64,000 nucleotides of DNA from Trichaptum fuscoviolaceum (taxonomy: Eukaryota; Basidiomycota; Agaricomycetes; Hymenochaetales; Trichaptaceae). Positions 1 to 11,559 of this stretch are shown here, one piece after another (within the stretch, counting starts at the first letter, position 1; every line of letters begins with the position of its first letter). The notes beneath the pieces were generated by a model. That model was not told the DNA's origin, made no database searches, and was given only the letters and a program-made list of their open reading frames with translations. Both the position numbers and the translations under genes were made by a program. The stretch spans positions 744,001-808,000 of the forward strand of contig CAJSYZ010000003.1 in the NCBI GenBank assembly GCA_910574455.1. Direction: 5' to 3'.

Positions 1-2073
1 AAATATAGGGTACAGCATACCACGTACTGTCCGGAGTGGAGCTCACAATACCCTTCAGACACTTAACAAGGCCGACTAGATAAACCTTGACTACTTTTGC
101 GGCTTCAACTACCTCCTTGTCCCCTCCAACAACACCATAATGTGCGATAAGGTGGTCCAGCTTCCTTGTCAGTAAAGAATGTATTACATCGTAGATTGTC
201 TCCACTTACCTCGGTCCTCATTCTATCGCATATACTGAGATGAATCAATCAATTACTTCAGGCAGAAACTGAGACTTGGGAGGGTAAAAGCACCTTTGAT
301 GATGTATAGTTCTTCCACTCAGCGCCACAATCAGGTCTGGCTCTGTTGGGGAACTAGTGGCTCCATCCGTTTCTATAGGAGGGAAGACACGGCTTATGTA
401 TACATGACACTGCTCTTCAAAGTTCTCTATCTTTTGCGACGCCAGCCAATCATTCGCAGCTTCGAACCGAGAGAGACTGTCAAAAGAATTGTTTCCAGAA
501 TCACGAACGCGGAACGGCTTACATTTCTCTTCGAATGTCGACAGTGCTTCGACGACACCATCCATCACCGTTTCCAAGTCGGAGAATAATTTGACGTGGA
601 TGAATTCCAAGCATTCGACATATTTACTTCCCCTTACCAGGCCTGCGACACACGTCATTAGAGATCAAGCTGTGGGTTGAAAGCCTTTGATCCATACCGC
701 GAATTTTGTCAAATCCGGCCTTGTATGCGGAATTAATCCCTTGCATTTTTTCATAGATATTCTGAACTCACGCTAGCAATTCCACTCCATTGATTGAGCT
801 TATCACGATAGAGGGCATCGTTTTCATGTTGGCTCCGAGTGAAGTCGTCAATTAAGTCCCAAAGCCTATAGAAAGACCGTCTAACTTCGCTCATTGCGTC
901 CGGTCTCCCTAAGACTTCATTATTCATACAAAAGCTTCGCCTAAACATTGGGACTACATACCACTGGGAGTCACATCGAAGGCCTTCTCCAGAGATTGTA
1001 CAGGTTCAAGCAATTTTTTCCGTATCCTTTCTGCATTTGCAATTAGAACTTTGTCGCTTCCGACAATGCCCAAGTGTGCAATGAAGCATCCCAACTATTA
1101 TTTGTCGGTCAGAGAATAATTGCTCAACAAGGGTCCCGTACGTACCTCCACCTGCATCTTTTCGCACTCGCTTGAATGGAAGACAGTATAAGAGCCAATT
1201 TGAAGAGTAAGGCGGAGTGTAGTACCTTCTGTGCTTCGCGCATCTGTCTTTGTACTTGACAATTGTTTCGTCGCTTGGCCAGTCGTCTATGGGTGCGTTT
1301 GAGCCGTCACGGCTGCCGTCATTAAAGACACGTCATCACGCACCATCGATATCAGTCTCATTCTGCTCCATCTCAATGTTGAGAAGTTCCTGAGTAGTAG
1401 GGTCTGCAGCTGCTGGTGAATTGTCACCTACATATTCATTCGATTCATCTCAGTTGCCATCATAAAAGACGCGTTATTTCTCACCCGCATTCGCAGTACC
1501 GAGGTTTGCCATATCAGTACTGAGAGGTTCCTGGTTAGCAGCGTCTGCTACGTCTGGTGAGCTGTCGCTTTGATGCAAAGCTCCATGAAGTTCCTCGGCT
1601 GTTTTCGCGTCAGAAAGGATGTACGCATGGGTTGAAGGAATGTGAGTTTGTCACTCACTATTTTCTTGATTTGCCCTTCGAAGCATATGGTCTCGCATCT
1701 CCTTCACGACAGTGAGGATATCCTTCAACGTGTCATTCGATACTTGCGTTGAATTGACGACTAGGCACTATCAATATCCCAACGACATGTCTTGCTGGTA
1801 ATTGCGCACCTATTCCTGGATCTGTGAATCTGCGTCAGCTTTAAGTCTGCAACTTAAGGTAAGAAGGAACGAACCAGACATATCTTTCACAGCGAGCAGA
1901 AGAATGTGGAGGTGGGAGGAAAGAGAGTCGTCGTCGCTGGAGAGGCTGGACCCCTTTATAGCACATGCGAATACAATGAGGCAGCCAGCGCTAATCAGGA
2001 TAATTTTAGGCACTGGCACCAGCAATGATGGAAGGTCGAATACAGATAAGCGCTGGTCTGAAAAATTAGCCAA
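1..2073 (-). CDS. Membrane protein family copy 1 (partial, runs off left edge)
   Basis: Multi-exon gene read right to left. An anchor exon (about 1,870-2,073) has a hydrophobic stretch (ILISAGCLIVFACAIKG). It is followed by a 12-nt exon (1,810-1,821), an exon giving NSTQVSNDTLKDILTVVKEM, and acidic linker exons. Module 1 then has a 25-nt exon (1,146-1,170; ECEKMQVE), an IAHLGIVGSDK exon, a 137-nt exon (772-908), a 22-nt exon (698-719; AGFDKIR) and an exon with YVECLEFIH. Module 2 starts after that (25-nt exon 210-234; IAHYGVVGGDKE). Splice sites are GT..AG and I saw no disabling stop in the exons. The second half of module 2 and the transmembrane end lie outside the window. The start codon is not resolved. 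Family function is unknown; the assignment rests on similarity to copies 2-4. Confidence 0.75.
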
Positions 2074-2340
2074 GGTGCACGAAGGTCTCCTCGCATCACC
2101 TGTGAAGTCCGAGCGCGAAGCCTTCGAGGTGTCTTGTACCTAGCGGCAGGGCTCGGAACACAGTACCGCCATAGTGATTCGTGGTTTGACCCTCACAAGA
2201 TAATTTCCTGACGATCCCAGACGTAGATCGTGTTGTCAGCCGTAAAGACAGATCAGACATTATCCCAAGAACGCAATCCCCAAGAGATTTGGATCCAGAG
2301 GCGGTGTAGGGTATTAGAGATTGCAAGACTTGACAAAGCA

Positions 2341-5300
2341 ATAGAAATGGAATGTGGCGAGCAACAATCCGTGCGAGAGAGCGGTACGACCTTGAGACTC
2401 AGAGGAAAGTGTCGACCACGTTCAAGGAGAACTGACCAGTGTCGATATGAGATTTGACGTGCAGGAAAGCAGGAAGGAGACATGGGGGGTATGACAGATG
2501 AGACTGGGCGCTGTGTGATATGTAAAACGTGGCAATGGCGAGATAGACAGATTTCGATACCAACAGCGGCGGAAGTGAAAACATTGCGCATGCTATATCA
2601 TTGCAATAACCTCTGGTAAGTTCACTTGATCTTCCGTGGGCGCTGTAGCCGCTCGAAATCTGACGTGAAAATGTGCACAGTGTAATAAGCCTTCGGTGAC
2701 CGTACGAGAGTCTAGAACAAATTGATTGTTGAAAGGATAGCCATACTTCAGTCGTTGATAAGGAATGCATGAAAAAGAGGGCGTCAACTGCATTTCTCTC
2801 GTTTCTTGGGGCGACGGAGGAAGAAAAGTGTGGTGGTGTGGGGCTTCCGGGTAATAAACATATATTTAAATCGGCGACTCGGAGTCTCGTAATAGTAGCC
2901 GGTCCGGCGGATGCGCTTTACGTTTGTCTCAGAGTCTTCAGACAAGTCGTCTATTTTGTTTTCGGTGGTTCCTTACCTCAATCCCGACGTATTTTCTGCA
3001 ACATTGACAAGTCATGTTACAATGACCGGTTAGCCTTGCTAAGGATGCTGTGAAGGCGTGCTTAGACAGTGGGCTGTTTTGAGGTTCGGTCGGTGCAGAG
3101 CTCATTTCATGGAGCAAATTCACCCAACTTTCTGGCGACTCCATCATTCATACTCAAGGCCTCCTTCCTATCCTTTCTCATGTGATCTTCGCTGCATGCT
3201 TTATCCCAATGTGCGACGCAGGCAAGACCACTGGTGCAATTTCGCGTGAACTACCATCTGAAGGAGGGCAGAGGGGCGAAAAAGCAAGATGACAAGTTAA
3301 TGTTGGGCGACATAGCGAGAGAGATTTAGGTACGCACAACTAGCGTGTCACTTTTTCCACCTTCCACCCTTGCTCCTTTCCACTTATACTCTCCACCGAT
3401 GTGCGCGAGGGTGTTATCCTGTTCCTCTCTTTCAAAGATTGCATTCTTCGTCCAGAGGTTCCGCAGAATCACGACCAACGCTTACTCCCGTCGATCTCTC
3501 GCGTCGCGTACTAGAATGTAATCCCTTCGAGCTCATGCAACCCTTAAAAGCGCTCGTCTCATTCTGCGCATGTGGCGTCGCCGTCTGCGTAATCCTTCGC
3601 ACATGCAGCCTCTTGCTCGTGCATTATCCTCTATTTGCGCGCCTCAGCTTATCCATCTATAATCTCCAGTCGGATCCACCGCAAAGTGCTTTATTTGCAG
3701 TGTCTCCCTTTACTTTCATTTTCCATACCTTGCTGGGTGCGTACTCTGAGATTTCTGTCCGCTGGGCAACGATAAGCTCGAGTAGACGCTCTGGGCCTTG
3801 ATGAGGCTGGTGTGCCGTCACAGGAAAGGCGGCTTGAAGAAGGAAGGAAATATAATTTTAAAGGATGGAGAAGAAAGGAGGAGATGGTGAGCCTGGAGGA
3901 AGAGACTGTCGCCTGATTCTTCCATCAGGCAAACCGCGAAACCAGCTTTGTCCGTATCCTTGCACCAGCATCTCGTACTCGGCTCAGACGTCAACACCGG
4001 TAACAGAAGGCATTTGTTGTTGGCTGAGACCTTGCGCGTCATGTCCTTGAGGCCTCCGCATTGTATGTGTTTGTATCTTCCGTGGAGATGAAAAGGTGCT
4101 TCGCCCGAGCCTGTGTATGTGTTTCTTCGCGAAAGCGAGCCCTCAGTATCCGTTCAGCTTCCGGTCGTCGTGGACGCAGTCCAAAGCTCGCTGTACCTAT
4201 AAGAGATGCTCGTATGGACAATGAGGGTGCGGAGAGGTGAGAGTCGAGGACGAACTTCGGGGGGAGAAATGCGTTCCGACTCGCGACTCGGAGTCCGGCA
4301 CTCGGCAAGTCAAGCGCTAGCCGATACTTTCGCAATGGCAACCTCCGGAATATGACGAGATTCTTGTCGCTGGTGACTCAGAGAATATCCGGTCGGGCCC
4401 GTCGCGCTGCATCCCTGTTCAGCGACTCCTCTTCAGCAATCAACGAGCCGCACCTTCACTCACGTTTACAAATGCTTTGACTCTCTTTCACCCTGCGATG
4501 CAAACAAAGACACTCCTGCATCTTCGCGCTAACTACACACCGAAGGGGAGAAAAGCGCCGAAAGAGCGCGATGTGGAAGTTAATGTTATGCGGGATGATG
4601 GATGAGATGAGGGTGCGCACTGTCATTGAGGAAAGTTGCTTTTAGCTGAGGGGTGTATACCGCTTTTCGTGTCCTATCAATATCGACTAACACTTTCTTA
4701 ACGTCGAGCTGGGAGGCCTGGATGAGCCACTGTGCTAGATCCCAAATTACTCTGACTCGCCTATCTGCTTGACAGAACACCGGGGAATCACTTCAAGTTG
4801 TCAAGGCTTATTTGCCCTTTAACCTCCGCCAACCCATCCATGACGCATACCATAACCTCATTCCCTACGAGCACGCTTCAAATTAATCACCTCATTCGTC
4901 CTCTGTACTATTACTAACAACTTCGATCTCTTGCCCGTGTACCATCTGTTATACGCGCCTAACCCAAAGCACTTCAATCTCTACGTTGCGCTTCATTTGC
5001 AGCTCTCCCTACATTGCCTTTGACGCGATCTCTGCAACTCATTGATAACTGGTCGTCTTGAAGCTAGAATATGCGGTCTGGTTCACGATGAAGAGGACTC
5101 TCTATCAAGAGGACGGAGAAGGGATGGAGGTACTGACCGAGAGAGAGCGGATAGTCAAGCAGGTTGACGAAGCTGGGGGGTGCTAAATGATCTGAGGAGG
5201 GGTAAAGCTCGAAAGAGGACAGATTCTTTATTGGGAGGTACGCAAAATTATCTTGATACTGGCTTATAGCATCGGACTGACCTCCGTTCAAACATCAGCC

Positions 5301-6850
5301 TCAAATAACAATCATATTATTAGCGACTACGTACAATATGATCGACTCGTATGCCCTCCCATCAATACCGTAATTTCCTCGAATTGGCGAGGGACACGAA
5401 GGCGACTGGTGCAAGTGACGTCATGGTCGACGACCTCGAGCTGATCCCTACCTTTTTACCTCCTGCCTCAACTATGTTGCCCGTGCACGCAATCGAGGAT
5501 GTTATGGAATCCCTCTAGCCACCAGGATTTCCCGCAATTACGACTGTCCAATGTTACTTGCCTTTTCACTCACGCACCTTCGCGATGCTTGCTCTGAATA
5601 CTCCACTTATGCTCTCCAATCTTGCGCAACTCTTGAAAGCCATCATCTCTCCTCGCGTACGCTTCGACGTCCTACGTCGCCTCAACCCCTTGCTCTTCAA
5701 GCTAGCACCATACCTCGGTTGATTGAATCCTGATCTCCAGGGCATAGCGTCTTGATCGCACTACAATTTTTCCAAGGCAATGGACCCTGCCCTCCTAAGT
5801 TCATAGTGAAAACCATAGAAGACGAAGGCGAATCCGTTAAGGTCGACGTGATTTCAGTTGGAAAGGGACAGTTGGACGCTTTTCATATGAGACTAAGAAG
5901 AGGAGAAAGCATCGGAATATGCAGAATCTCATAAAAGTCGATCTCTAACGAGCTAAAGGCTTTACAGTCGGCACCATCTCTTCTCGCATCCCCTCCATCT
6001 GCCTTGTTGACCTTACTTTCTCAGGCAGCCTTCCTGTGGAGTCCCGCATCAGCTGATAGCGTCGCAATCGGACAATGGGTACAAACACGGGCCAGGATAC
6101 TCAAGTAAGTAACCTTGTCCTCATCCCCGTACAAATCTTCTGACCTTGACCTTGACCTTCCATGTCCAAAATCCTACAAAGACCACTGGTATCCGCTGAC
6201 CCAGATCCGGGCCGATCTGTCGTTCACTGGCACTTCCCAGCTTCGATAGAATAACTCAGATTGTCTGGCTATTTCAGTCATGTACCTAACTCATAAATGC
6301 ATTGGGATAACACCCTCTTTGAATTCAAGCTGTGCAAGTAGGCGTCGAAATCAGTGAGAACCAGCGGTTCGATACAGGATCACAATTAGCAAATCACACG
6401 CCTTGCAGACAAAAAAGACAGTAAACAAGGCCTTGCAAGCCGACGCCATGCATTCGGGTCCATAACACCATGGCCCAGTACGTATAAAGCGGCTGATAGA
6501 CGAGAAAGATGAACACTGCCGCATGAATGACTTCGCAGATGAAGTTGTTCGAAGAACTCGTTGTACGTCAACGTTGTTGCACAAAGGGCGTGCATAAAAT
6601 GTGAGAAACATCCATCCAATCCATCCGCAAGGTTCAATTGACACGTTAGATATCAATCTTACGCTCCGGCGCCATTTAAGAACAGTTGATGGTTCAAGAT
6701 TCAAATGACTTGCAATGCCAAGAAAATGTTGATTACAGAACAGGAGACGGAATAAAAGCATCATTATAAGGACATGGGGCAAAGGCCTTCGTATGGCTAC
6801 TTTCTACTTGCGCCGTTCTATGGATATGGATTTCAGAAAGTTAATCTTGA
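2341..6850. repeat. Unit 1 duplicated flank, no supportable gene
   Basis: About 4.5 kb between the 5' end of copy 1 and the 3' end of copy 2. It is nearly colinear with 11,560-15,970 at an offset of about 9.12-9.2 kb, and partly with 20,560-22,300 and, inverted, 56,930-59,900. Short frames occur on both strands but their reading frames break between copies, so I call no gene. Expected content is the promoter of copy 1 and the terminator of copy 2. Confidence 0.7.
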
Positions 6851-6906
6851 TGAATCAATGACTGAACATACACCTTCTGCAAAATCCGGCATCACTCTCA
6901 CAGCTC

Positions 6907-9900
6907 TTACTCGTTCTTGTTCTCCAATGTGGACGTAACTTCTTCAATCTCATTTAGCGTAGCATCTCCCGTTCCTATTACAGGAGCGCTTGGAAGCAGA
7001 TTTGGATCTGCAGGCGTAGATCCAGGCACTACTGGGCTTGGTGATGCAGGCGACGGAGGGTGCTCATTGAGAGGAGGAGGAGAACGGTCTAGCTGGTCTG
7101 GGCTATCCGGCATGACCTCCATCGGTGTCGAAGGCAAATGTTCCGTGTCTTCACGAAGGGGGTCGGGCTGGCTTGATTGAGGCGGAGTGGCCTGAGTGAA
7201 TGCGGTGTTATCTTGATCTTCGTCAGCAACTTCTGGTCCTAGAGGTAAAGGGTCAATGTTGGCATGCTCTGCCACCGCCTCGCGATGCTGTCTCTCCTGA
7301 ATCTTCCTGCGTACTTTCTCGCGTTCATCAATCCATGCGGGACGTACTACATCGAGAAATTTCTTCTCCAGGTCTGGGTAACCCCAAAGGAAATTTCTGA
7401 TATGAACATTTGTATCTTCTTCGCTCGTGATACTAATTCATGTCAGTAGGTTCTTCGTGATAAAATGGTCAGGTGCTTACATCGGGAGTTTCCAATAATT
7501 CAGATTGGACATGACCCAATTGGCCGTGTCAGCGTTGAAGGTCGTCAGCAGAGCTTCACGAAATTCGTTTTCGGCGTTCTTGGCAAGGTTTTCCGCTTGC
7601 GTTTCCTCCAGCCCCTCAGCTGTCTCATGTTGCTTTTCTCCAGATTCAATGTCGCCTCCTGTCCTTCCCGCATGGCAACACGCGCATATATGCACCAGTA
7701 CAAAATGACCGAGGTCAGAAAGAGCCTTCTTTGTCACTAGCCAGCCCTTCTTGATCGAATATACGATGAAGCGGATGGTTTTCGAAAGGAGGTGTGGTTC
7801 TGACAAGTCACGTTCCCAGTCAATGTCGTAGTTCAGACGCGCTACTCGGTTGTCGATCCCGAATGCCCTATTACGAGATGTCAGTACGAGCTTAAGCCGT
7901 GATGGAGAGATTCCAAGTACCAGAAGATATTTCGTTGCAGATGTAAGTTCCGCTTATACTTATCGTAGGGCCGCTTGACCATCTTCCACATCCATCTCAG
8001 TATTTTTCCAATCCATTTCATGCTTTTCGTGATCCATTTCATGGCTTTTGTGATAATCCAATCTGCAAATGACGTGATCGGCTTCATGACCATTCTTATC
8101 CATCCAGCCCAGACAGAATCACGCTTGAGCTGATATATGAACCAAAGTACAACTGCCAGTAAGCACATCCCGTGCAGACCTGTGAGGATATTCGTTGCGA
8201 GGGAGACAAAATCTGGCTGACCAAAACTCAGTTCTGTGGCTGCCTCATTAGATTTTATGGCGTACCTGGAGAGATAGGTACGCGAACAGGTTTAAGCCAA
8301 GGACAAAAGCAACAGCCGCAATAATAAGAAACAGCATCGGTGCTTTGTCGAACCACATGCGAATTAGCCGCGGAGGCACACGCGAGTCATAGCTTCAAGA
8401 TGCATCAGTCAACCATTGGCAGGATAAGGACAGAATGAATCACGCACATTGAAGACTTCCTCCACGTCAAACCTAGCAAGCTACTCACTCCCGAGGATAC
8501 GCTGAAGACTAGCGATAAGAACCAAAATAAATTAACGACTCCTCTCAAGGAGTTAGACGGCACTGCATCCGTCTCAGCGTACGTGAATTGGAGCGTAGTC
8601 GCTGTCACGCTGGAGAAGAAGGTGGCGATTGTAGTTAAGTTGACATATCGTGTCGTATCCCTCTCCATTTGGTCAACAAGGAATTTCGGTAGGACTTAAT
8701 TAATTTAGAGAGAGCTCGTATCCAGGGTGACAACGGCACTTACACTCCTTTCCGAACGTCTTCAGTTCTTCGGCCACACTACCCGTACTGACACCGGCTG
8801 GCGTTTCTGCAGTGAGTTTTGCTGCTTTAGACACAGAACTAATGCCGAACATTGCCATCTCCAGGCTGGTGAGAAGGTCATAGCAGACAAACGTCAGACA
8901 TCCATCTATATCTTCACGAATCACGTAACCTGGGTTGAGCGTCGTTAGAAAAGGTTGTAACAAGCAAATGTGTAATCATTACCGTATACTGCATGTAACC
9001 CTCTCTTCGAGACGCAAATATTAGCTACCGGGTGGATCTGGGAGTTCAGGTACTTACCATCAAACACTCTGCCCATTTTTTGACTTCACGAAAGTAAAAT
9101 GCATGCTTTTGGTGGTATAGGCTCCCATTAAATTTACTGGCGGAAAAGTATAGCCTTCCAAGAGACATTATCAACGCGTTTACCGACTTATGTCTCTCTA
9201 CGCATATAGTGTTAGAGGTATGTGATATAAGCTACAGCATACTGCGTACCATCTGGAGTGGATCCCGCAATCCTCTTCAAACACTCAGAAAGGCCGAGTA
9301 AAGAAAACTGGACAATTTTCGCAGCTTCAACGACCTCCTTGTCCCCTCCGACAACACCATAGTGTGCAATAAGGTGATCCAGCTACTTTGCTTTTAAGAA
9401 ACGTGTGACAACGGCAATTATCTCTACGTACCTCGCTCTTCATTCTATCACATACACTGAAATGAATGAATTAGCTCAGGCACACACTCGAATTTGGGAA
9501 GTGAAAGGACCTTTGGTGATGAAGTAGGCTTTCTCTCAGCGACGCATTCGACTCTGGATTTAGTTTGGAACTCGTGGCTCGTGGCATTTCTATGGGAGGG
9601 AAGACACGGCTTATGTATTTGTTACACCCCTCTTCAAAACTCTCTATCTTCTGTGTCGCCAGCCAATCATTTGCGGCTTCGAACCAACCAAGATTGTCAA
9701 CAAAAATCCTTTCCGGTAATCACTTGTCCTAAATACTTACATTTCTCTTCGAACGTCATCAGAGCTTCGACAACTCCACCCATCGCCGTTTCCAAGTCAG
9801 AGAATAATTCGACGTGGATGAATTCCAAGCATTCGACATATTTACTTCCCCCAAATACGAGGTCTGCGCCACACATCATTAGAGATGAAGCTGAGGGTTG

Positions 9901-11250
9901 AAAGTCTTTGATCCTTACTGCGAATTTTGTCATCTCCGTCCTTGTGTGAGGGGATTAATCCTTTGCATTTTCCATAGATACTCTGAACTCACGCTAGCGA
10001 TTCTACTCCATTGCTTGAGCTTATCAGGATAGAGTGCATCTTTTTCACGCGTGCTCAAAGTGACGTGAGGAATTAACGACCAAAGCCAATAGAAAGACCG
10101 TCTAACTTCGCTCATTGCGTCCGGTCTCCCTAAGATTTCATTATTCATACAGAACCTTTGCCTAAACATTGGGACTACATACCACTGGGAGTCACGTCGA
10201 AGGCCTTCTCCAGATATTGTAAAGGTTCAAGCACTCTATTCCGTAGGTATTCTGCCTCTTCAATCAGATCTTTGTCGCCTCCGACAATGCCCAAGTGCGC
10301 AATGAAGCATCCCAACTATTGTTGGTCGGTCAGTGAATATTTGCCCAACAGACGTCCCGAACGTACCTCCACTTGCATCTTCTCACACTCGCTTGAATGG
10401 AAGACAGTATCAGAACCAAATCGAAGAGATATACAGTTAAATATGTACCTTTTGTGTATCGCGCATCTGACTTTGTATCTTCCGATCGTTTCGTCGTTTG
10501 GCCAATCGTCTGGGAGTGCATTTGAGCCATCACAGTAGACATTACCAACGATACATCGTCGCTCACCCTCTTCATTGGTCTCTATGCTTGCTGTCTCAGT
10601 ATTGAGTGATTCCTGAACAATAGCGCCTGTTTCTGCTGGTGAATCGTCGCCTACATATCCATTTGAGATTTCTCGGCTGCCAGCATGAAAGATGCATCGA
10701 TACTCACTCTGATTCGCACTATCTGAGCTTGCTGAATCATGATTGAGAGGTCCCTGATTAGCATCGTCTGCTACGTCTGCTGAGCCATGGCCTAAAGGTG
10801 AAGCTTCACTAAGTGTTGCAGCTATTTCCGCGTCAGAAAGGATTCACGCATGAGTTGGTGACTTGAGAGCGATTCTCACTCACTCTTTTCTTGTTCTGAC
10901 TTCCGAATCATAAGGTCTCGCATCTCCTTCACGACCGTGAGGAGTTCCTTCAGTGTGTCGTTCGGAACTTGCGTCGAATTGACGCCTTGACACAATCAAT
11001 ATCTCAACGATGTAGATTGCCGATGATTGCGAACCTATTCCTGGATCTGTGAAACAGTGTCAGCTTCAAGTCTGCAACCAGAAATACGAAGGCACGAACC
11101 AGACATATCGATCACAGCGAGCAGAAGGATATGGCGGTGGGAGGAAAGAGAGTCGTCGTCGCTGGAGAGGCTGGACCCCTTTATAGCACATGCGAATACA
11201 ATGAGGCAGCCAGCGCTAATCAAGGTAATTTTAGGCACTAGCACCAGCAA
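6907..11250 (-). CDS. Membrane protein family copy 2 (complete gene)
   Basis: Best complete member, roughly 1,000 residues from about 20 exons. Order: anchor exon; 12-nt exon 11,035-11,046; linker; module 1 (25-nt exon 10,367-10,391, exon 9,993-10,129, 22-nt exon 9,919-9,940, YVECLEFIH exon); module 2 (25-nt exon 9,432-9,456, IAHYGVVGGDKE, YHQKHAFYFREVKKW, 22-nt exon 8,983-9,004, GCLTFVCYDLL). Then comes a membrane domain starting ERDTTRYVNLTTIATFF with four hydrophobic segments, and a Trp/Lys heptad helix (8,168-7,881). After it are a soluble stretch (KTIRFIVYSIKKGWL) and an acidic, Pro-rich tail ending at 6,907. The ERDTTRYVNLTTIATFF and RGVVNLFWFLSLVFS blocks resemble a domain I associate with uncharacterised agaricomycete membrane proteins; this is from memory and unverified. 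No ATG is fixed at the 5' end, so the true start may lie in an exon near 11.4 kb. Confidence 0.85.
7881..8168 (-). repeat. Last membrane segment and 21-bp tandem-repeat helix in copy 2
   Basis: Exon of copy 2. The last hydrophobic segment (GLHGMCLLAVVLWFIYQL) runs straight into imperfect seven-residue repeats built on K-x-M-K-W-I-x. At DNA level these are roughly 21-bp tandem repeats around 7,990-8,060. The predicted helix has Trp/Ile on one face and Lys on the other. The equivalent in copy 4 is at about 63,375-63,540. Confidence 0.7.
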
Positions 11251-11559
11251 TGGAAGGTCGAATGCAGATAAGCGCCGGTCCGATAAAGTAGAGAAGGTAC
11301 ACGAAGGTCTCCTCGCACTGCCTGTGAAGTCCGAGCGCGAAGCCTTCCAGGTGTCTTGTACCTAGCGGCAGGACTCGGAACACAGTACCGCCATAGTGCT
11401 TCGGGGTTTCACCCTCACAAGATAATATCCTGATGATCCAAAATGTAGATCGTGTTGTCAGTCGTAAAGACAGATCAGACATTATCCCGAGAATGAATCC
11501 CCAAGAGCCTTGGATCCAGAGATAGTGTAGGGGATTAGAGATAGCAAGACTTGACAATG

